Below are positions 15,494 to 18,450 of a stretch of DNA of 18,450 bases, one piece after another. The position numbers and the translations under genes are program-made. Location of the stretch: NCBI GenBank assembly GCA_964496245.1, contig CAZBZG010000068.1, positions 1-18,450 of the forward strand. The letters are read 5' to 3'. The DNA is from CAZBZG01 sp964496245. GTDB lineage: Bacteria; Planctomycetota; SZUA-567. The notes under the pieces were generated by a model. That model saw only the letters and a program-made list of their open reading frames with translations. It searched no databases and was not told where the DNA came from. Each line of letters starts with the position of its first letter. The stretch's first letter is position 1.

Positions 15494-16755
15494 AGGCTCT
15501 GCGTGCCTCCGGTGGGCGGGGGCCCAGTGGCCTCGTCCTCCATCTCCGGGCTCTCGTGGGCCAGGGCCTCAAGACTGGGGAAGAGAAACTCCTTGGCCAG
15601 GATCTTGGCCGTGGCCACCAGCGGGATGGCGAGCATCATGCCGAAGAAGCCGAGCAGGGTCGAACAGACGAAGACGCTCAGGAGGATGGTCACGGGGTGG
15701 AGTTGCAGGCTCTTGCCGAGCACGAGGCTGGAGAGCAGCGGGTCGAGCCCCTGGCCCACGCCGTAGACCGCGATCACGGCCACGTAGCCCCAGAGTCCGA
15801 ACCCGTTCATCCAGCAGCTCAAGAGGGTCGGGAGCAGTCCGAGCACGTTCAGAAAGGGAATAAAGGAGAGCACGCCGATGACGAGCCCGAACAGCACGCC
15901 AAAGGGCACGCCGCACAGCGCGAAACCGACCGCCGTGAAGACGCCCATGGCCAGGCACACCAGGAGGCGACCGCGGAAGAACGCGCTGACCACGAGGCCG
16001 ATCTGTTCGAGGATCTCGAGCGTACGCGGCCGGATGCGCCCCGGGATGTACTTGACGAAGATCTGCCATCCCTTGTCGAGCGAATTCAGCAGAAAGGCCA
16101 GGTAGATGGGCGTGAGGATGACGAGCAGGGCCATGTGCCAGAGCCAGCTCATGCCGCGCTTGCCGCTGGCCCAGGCGCTGGCGATCACTGAGCCGCTCGT
16201 TTGGAAGATGGCGGATACGTTCTCCTTGGCCGAAGCGAGGATGTCCCGCAGCATGTCTTCGGCCTCGTCCGGTTTGAGGAACCGGCGTACGAAGGCGGAC
16301 ACGGCGCCTTTGCCCACGCTCGTCTTCTTGACCCATTCGGCGATGCGAGGGCCGTAGCCCGGGTCGTACGTGCCGTTGCCGTTGAGGTCCTGGGTGGACG
16401 GGTTCCAGCCGTCGACGTCGGGGTCGAAGCGGCCGTTGCCGTTCGTGTCGTCGAACGGCTCGCCTGCCACTTCGATCGACCAGTGTACGGCCTCGTTGTA
16501 GATGCGCGGCACGATCAGGACGAGCGTGACGGCGATGACCAGGAAGAGGGCGAAGAAGAGGAGGCCGATCGCCGCCTTGCGCGGGATCTTGTGCCGCTGG
16601 AGAAAGCGCACCACGGGGTTGAGGATATAGGCCATGGCGAGCGCCAGCAGGAGCGGATTGAAGACCGCGCTCAGCGCGTACATGCCGAGCAGGATGACGA
16701 GCCCTGCAGCGACCACGACCGCGATGTGAATGCGTCTTCGCAGCGTCGGCTCCAT
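15490..16755 (-). CDS. AI-2E family transporter with calcium-loop insert
   Basis: 421 residues from the ATG at 16755, with GAGGAG 9 nt before it. Membrane segments include about 9-31, 33-50 and 61-82, then four or five more in the second half; motifs such as LNPVVRFL near the start and the Gly/Phe/Pro-rich run around VPFGVLFGLVIGVLSFIPFLN are typical of the AI-2E (PerM/TqsA-like) family. These are permeases or Na+/H+ exchangers; the autoinducer role does not hold for most members. Unusually, the loop after the third segment holds two thrombospondin-3/EF-hand-like motifs, DTNGNGRFD (103-111) and DLNGNGTYD (123-131). An upstream ATG at 16809 would run through a strong hairpin and has no ribosome site. 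It is coupled to the TonB-like gene. Confidence 0.9.
   Translation of the reverse strand: MEPTLRRRIHIAVVVAAGLVILLGMYALSAVFNPLLLALAMAYILNPVVRFLQRHKIPRKAAIGLLFFALFLVIAVTLVLIVPRIYNEAVHWSIEVAGEPFDDTNGNGRFDPDVDGWNPSTQDLNGNGTYDPGYGPRIAEWVKKTSVGKGAVSAFVRRFLKPDEAEDMLRDILASAKENVSAIFQTSGSVIASAWASGKRGMSWLWHMALLVILTPIYLAFLLNSLDKGWQIFVKYIPGRIRPRTLEILEQIGLVVSAFFRGRLLVCLAMGVFTAVGFALCGVPFGVLFGLVIGVLSFIPFLNVLGLLPTLLSCWMNGFGLWGYVAVIAVYGVGQGLDPLLSSLVLGKSLQLHPVTILLSVFVCSTLLGFFGMMLAIPLVATAKILAKEFLFPSLEALAHESPEMEDEATGPPPTGGTQSL
16348..16452 (-). other. calcium-binding-like insert in the AI-2E protein
   Basis: Encodes residues 102-136 of the AI-2E protein, with two copies of DxNGNGxxD separated by 11 residues (DPDVDGWNPST in part). 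The acidic and Asn spacing matches the loops of bacterial TSP3 and dockerin repeats, which bind Ca2+. It lies in the large non-membrane loop, expected on the outer side of the inner membrane in this family. Confidence 0.7.
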
Positions 16756-16771
16756 GTTCCGGATCTCCTCT

Positions 16772-16790
16772 GCGTCCGCGCAGCGGACGC
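16772..16790 (-). promoter_or_regulatory. leader hairpin abutting the AI-2E ribosome site
   Basis: A perfect 8-bp stem GCGTCCGC/GCGGACGC with a 3-base loop, ending 1 base before the GAGGAG ribosome site (16765-16770). It has no T-run and so is unlikely to be a terminator. It could modulate initiation or shield the mRNA 5' end. No convincing promoter is seen in the remaining 16791-16882. Confidence 0.45.
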
Positions 16791-16882
16791 GCATGGCCGA
16801 TGGTCTCATCTTACGCGGGCCGGGACGTACATTGCAAGGGATTTGCGGCGCGGAGGGCGACCGGCCCCGAGGGCGGTGCCGC

Positions 16883-18450
16883 CTACTTGCGGAAGACCCT
16901 GCGAACGAGGCGGGCCAGCCACCCGTCGGCTGCAGTTGTGGCCTTGGACGAGCGGCGGGTCTTCGTCCGGCGGGCCGAGTTCCGCTGGCTCTCCCGCTTC
17001 TTGGGCGTCGGCGCGGTTGGCGGCGGATCTTTCTGCACGTTGCCGTTCGGGGGCGGGCCGGGCTTGCGCGCGGTTGCGGTTGCTGCCTCCTCCTGTTGGA
17101 GGGGAGACGGCTCCGCCTGAGCGTCTTCCGCCGGTTTGGGCTGTTGCTTGAGGGCGGCGTAGCGCAGCGCCATCTTGGCGGTTTCCGGGGAGTCGTAGAT
17201 GCGCACGAACGAACGGATGCCGAGCTGTTCCATGATGCGCAGGCAGCTCAGGTGCTCCACCCACACGCTCAGGGCGCATCCGGACTCCTTGACCTTGCCG
17301 TGCAGCTTGCCGATGGTGCCCACGAACATGGAGGAGACCCAGTCGGTGCGGACCATGAGGCAGAGGCGTTCGGGTTCGGAGGGGTTGAAGTTGTCGACCC
17401 AGCGCCGAAACTCCTCGGCGAGCGCGAGGTCGCCCTTGCCGCGGATTTCGATGAAGGTGATGTCCTCGGACTGGCGGGAGGTGATGCCGCTGCCCTTGCT
17501 CTTGCGGTAGAGCACGGCCTTGGCATGGTTGCCGGCCGGGTAGGTGAGTAGGTCCGCGATGGCCAGGACCTGCATGATGCCGCGGCGCCGTTCGCGGTCC
17601 ACGGGTTCGTTCTTGATGCGGTCGAGCATCTCCTGGGCGGCGAAGCCGGGACCGGGGTCCTCCACCTCGATGCGGAAGAACGCCTCGTTCAGCTCCAGGG
17701 TGATGTGGACGACCCCCTCGGCGAGTCCCTTGCAGCCGTGATCGAAGGCATTGGCCACGAGCTCGGCGAAGAGCGTCTGGGCGAAGCCCTGGAACTCGGC
17801 GTCGACCTTGGCGTTGTTGAGATGCTCCTCCAGTTTCTGGGCGATCAGATGCGTGTATTCGCGGCCGTCGATCGGCAGGCGGATCTCGATGGCTTCGCCC
17901 GGCTCCCATCCGGAGAGCTGTTCGGGGACGGGCGGGAGCGGTTCGTGCGCCTGCAGCGCCATGGCCACGGTCTGGTCGTCGGCTGCGAATCCGTCGATCA
18001 CTTCCTGCGGCGTCTGATAGCGCTGGTCCGGATCCTGCGCCGTCATCCGCCAAACCACGTGGCACATGAGATCGCTCGCCGCCTGGCAGGCCTGCTTGAG
18101 CGAAGGCACGGGATTGTGGATGTGCATGGTGATGGTTTCGAGCGCGGTCTTGCCCGCCAGCGGCGCCGTTCCGCTGACCATCTCGTAGAGCACGCAGCCG
18201 AGGCTGTAGATGTCGGAGCGGATGTCGATCGTATCCTTGCCGAGCGCCTGTTCGGGGGAGATGTAGGCGGGCGTGCCCACGGTCACGCCGACCGTGGTGA
18301 ATCCCGAAGCCTCGGGGTTGACGCTCTTGGTCAGCCCCATGTCGATGACCTTCACCTGGCCGTCGGGCTTGACGATGATGTTCTTCGGGCTGATGTCCCG
18401 ATGGATCATCTCGTGCTCATGGGCGTGCTGGAGGGCCCGGCTGACCTGGA
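16883..18450 (-). CDS. Ser/Thr kinase - RsbW-like ATPase - STAS fusion, 5'-truncated
   Basis: The frame is open to the window edge, so the kinase N-lobe is missing; 521 residues remain. Numbering from the Met at 18409: kinase catalytic loop HRDISPKN (3-10), DMG in place of DFG (23-25), GTPAYISPEQ (45-54) and DIYSLG (66-71), ending about 145. Residues 175-300 form an anti-sigma-type GHKL ATPase with an N-box (E216, N220 in ELVANAFDHG), G1 box DPGPGF (251-256) and G277 in RRRGIMQV. Residues 316-420 resemble a STAS domain, with candidate phosphoacceptors S359/S360 in WVSSMFVG. A Pro-rich linker and a very basic tail end in an amphipathic stretch (DGWLARLVRRVFRK). No membrane segment is seen. The parts correspond to a kinase, an RsbW and an RsbV in one chain. 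Confidence 0.85.
   Translation of the reverse strand, partial: QVSRALQHAHEHEMIHRDISPKNIIVKPDGQVKVIDMGLTKSVNPEASGFTTVGVTVGTPAYISPEQALGKDTIDIRSDIYSLGCVLYEMVSGTAPLAGKTALETITMHIHNPVPSLKQACQAASDLMCHVVWRMTAQDPDQRYQTPQEVIDGFAADDQTVAMALQAHEPLPPVPEQLSGWEPGEAIEIRLPIDGREYTHLIAQKLEEHLNNAKVDAEFQGFAQTLFAELVANAFDHGCKGLAEGVVHITLELNEAFFRIEVEDPGPGFAAQEMLDRIKNEPVDRERRRGIMQVLAIADLLTYPAGNHAKAVLYRKSKGSGITSRQSEDITFIEIRGKGDLALAEEFRRWVDNFNPSEPERLCLMVRTDWVSSMFVGTIGKLHGKVKESGCALSVWVEHLSCLRIMEQLGIRSFVRIYDSPETAKMALRYAALKQQPKPAEDAQAEPSPLQQEEAATATARKPGPPPNGNVQKDPPPTAPTPKKRESQRNSARRTKTRRSSKATTAADGWLARLVRRVFRK

Noticed and set aside
15490..16755. Calling the AI-2E protein an autoinducer-2 exporter
   Set aside because: The family name is historical; most members have other or unknown substrates, and no quorum-sensing genes are nearby.

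Overview
This is a high-GC, gene-dense bacterial window with 13 protein genes, the first and last cut by the window ends. I see no tRNA, rRNA, CRISPR array, transposase or integrase. The organism is probably a Gram-negative, large-genome heterotroph: there is a TonB-like protein and several secreted or envelope proteins. The mix of a MoxR/DUF58/vWA operon, Gfo/Idh/MocA plus TIM-barrel sugar genes, Hanks-type kinases and thrombospondin-3-like calcium loops suggests the Planctomycetota/PVC group or a similar phylum. That placement is inference from gene content only.

Layout. (1) 1-7793, plus strand: a probable operon of MoxR AAA+ ATPase (5' cut), DUF58 protein, BatA-like vWA membrane protein, a 902-aa membrane protein of unknown family and an ABC-2-type ATPase. 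A REP-like palindromic element lies between the first two genes. (2) 7794-8025: a convergent gap holding a second palindromic simple repeat. (3) 8026-10078, minus strand: a two-gene sugar unit, Gfo/Idh/MocA oxidoreductase then TIM-barrel isomerase/epimerase. (4) 10079-10284: a divergent intergenic region with a good sigma70-type promoter on each strand. (5) 10285-12497, plus strand: a secreted STN-domain protein and, 5 nt downstream, a membrane-anchored Ser/Thr kinase. (6) 12498-12784: a promoter and a long structured leader for a CoA-disulfide/persulfide reductase with a fused rhodanese domain (12785-14479). (7) 14483-18450, minus strand: a kinase/anti-sigma/STAS fusion (5' cut), an AI-2E family permease carrying calcium-binding-like loops, and a TonB-like protein coupled to it by an ATGA overlap.

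How the genes fit together. The MoxR-DUF58-vWA set looks like a Bat-type chaperone or envelope-maintenance module; the ABC ATPase would need a permease from outside the window. The two sugar genes probably handle one modified sugar or inositol-like substrate. Two separate Ser/Thr kinase systems are present. The most unusual is the right-edge protein, which joins a kinase, an RsbW-like ATPase and an RsbV-like STAS domain in one chain, so a complete partner-switch circuit may sit in a single polypeptide.

No stretch over 300 bases lacks a gene; the longest gaps are 287, 232 and 206 bases and each is described below.
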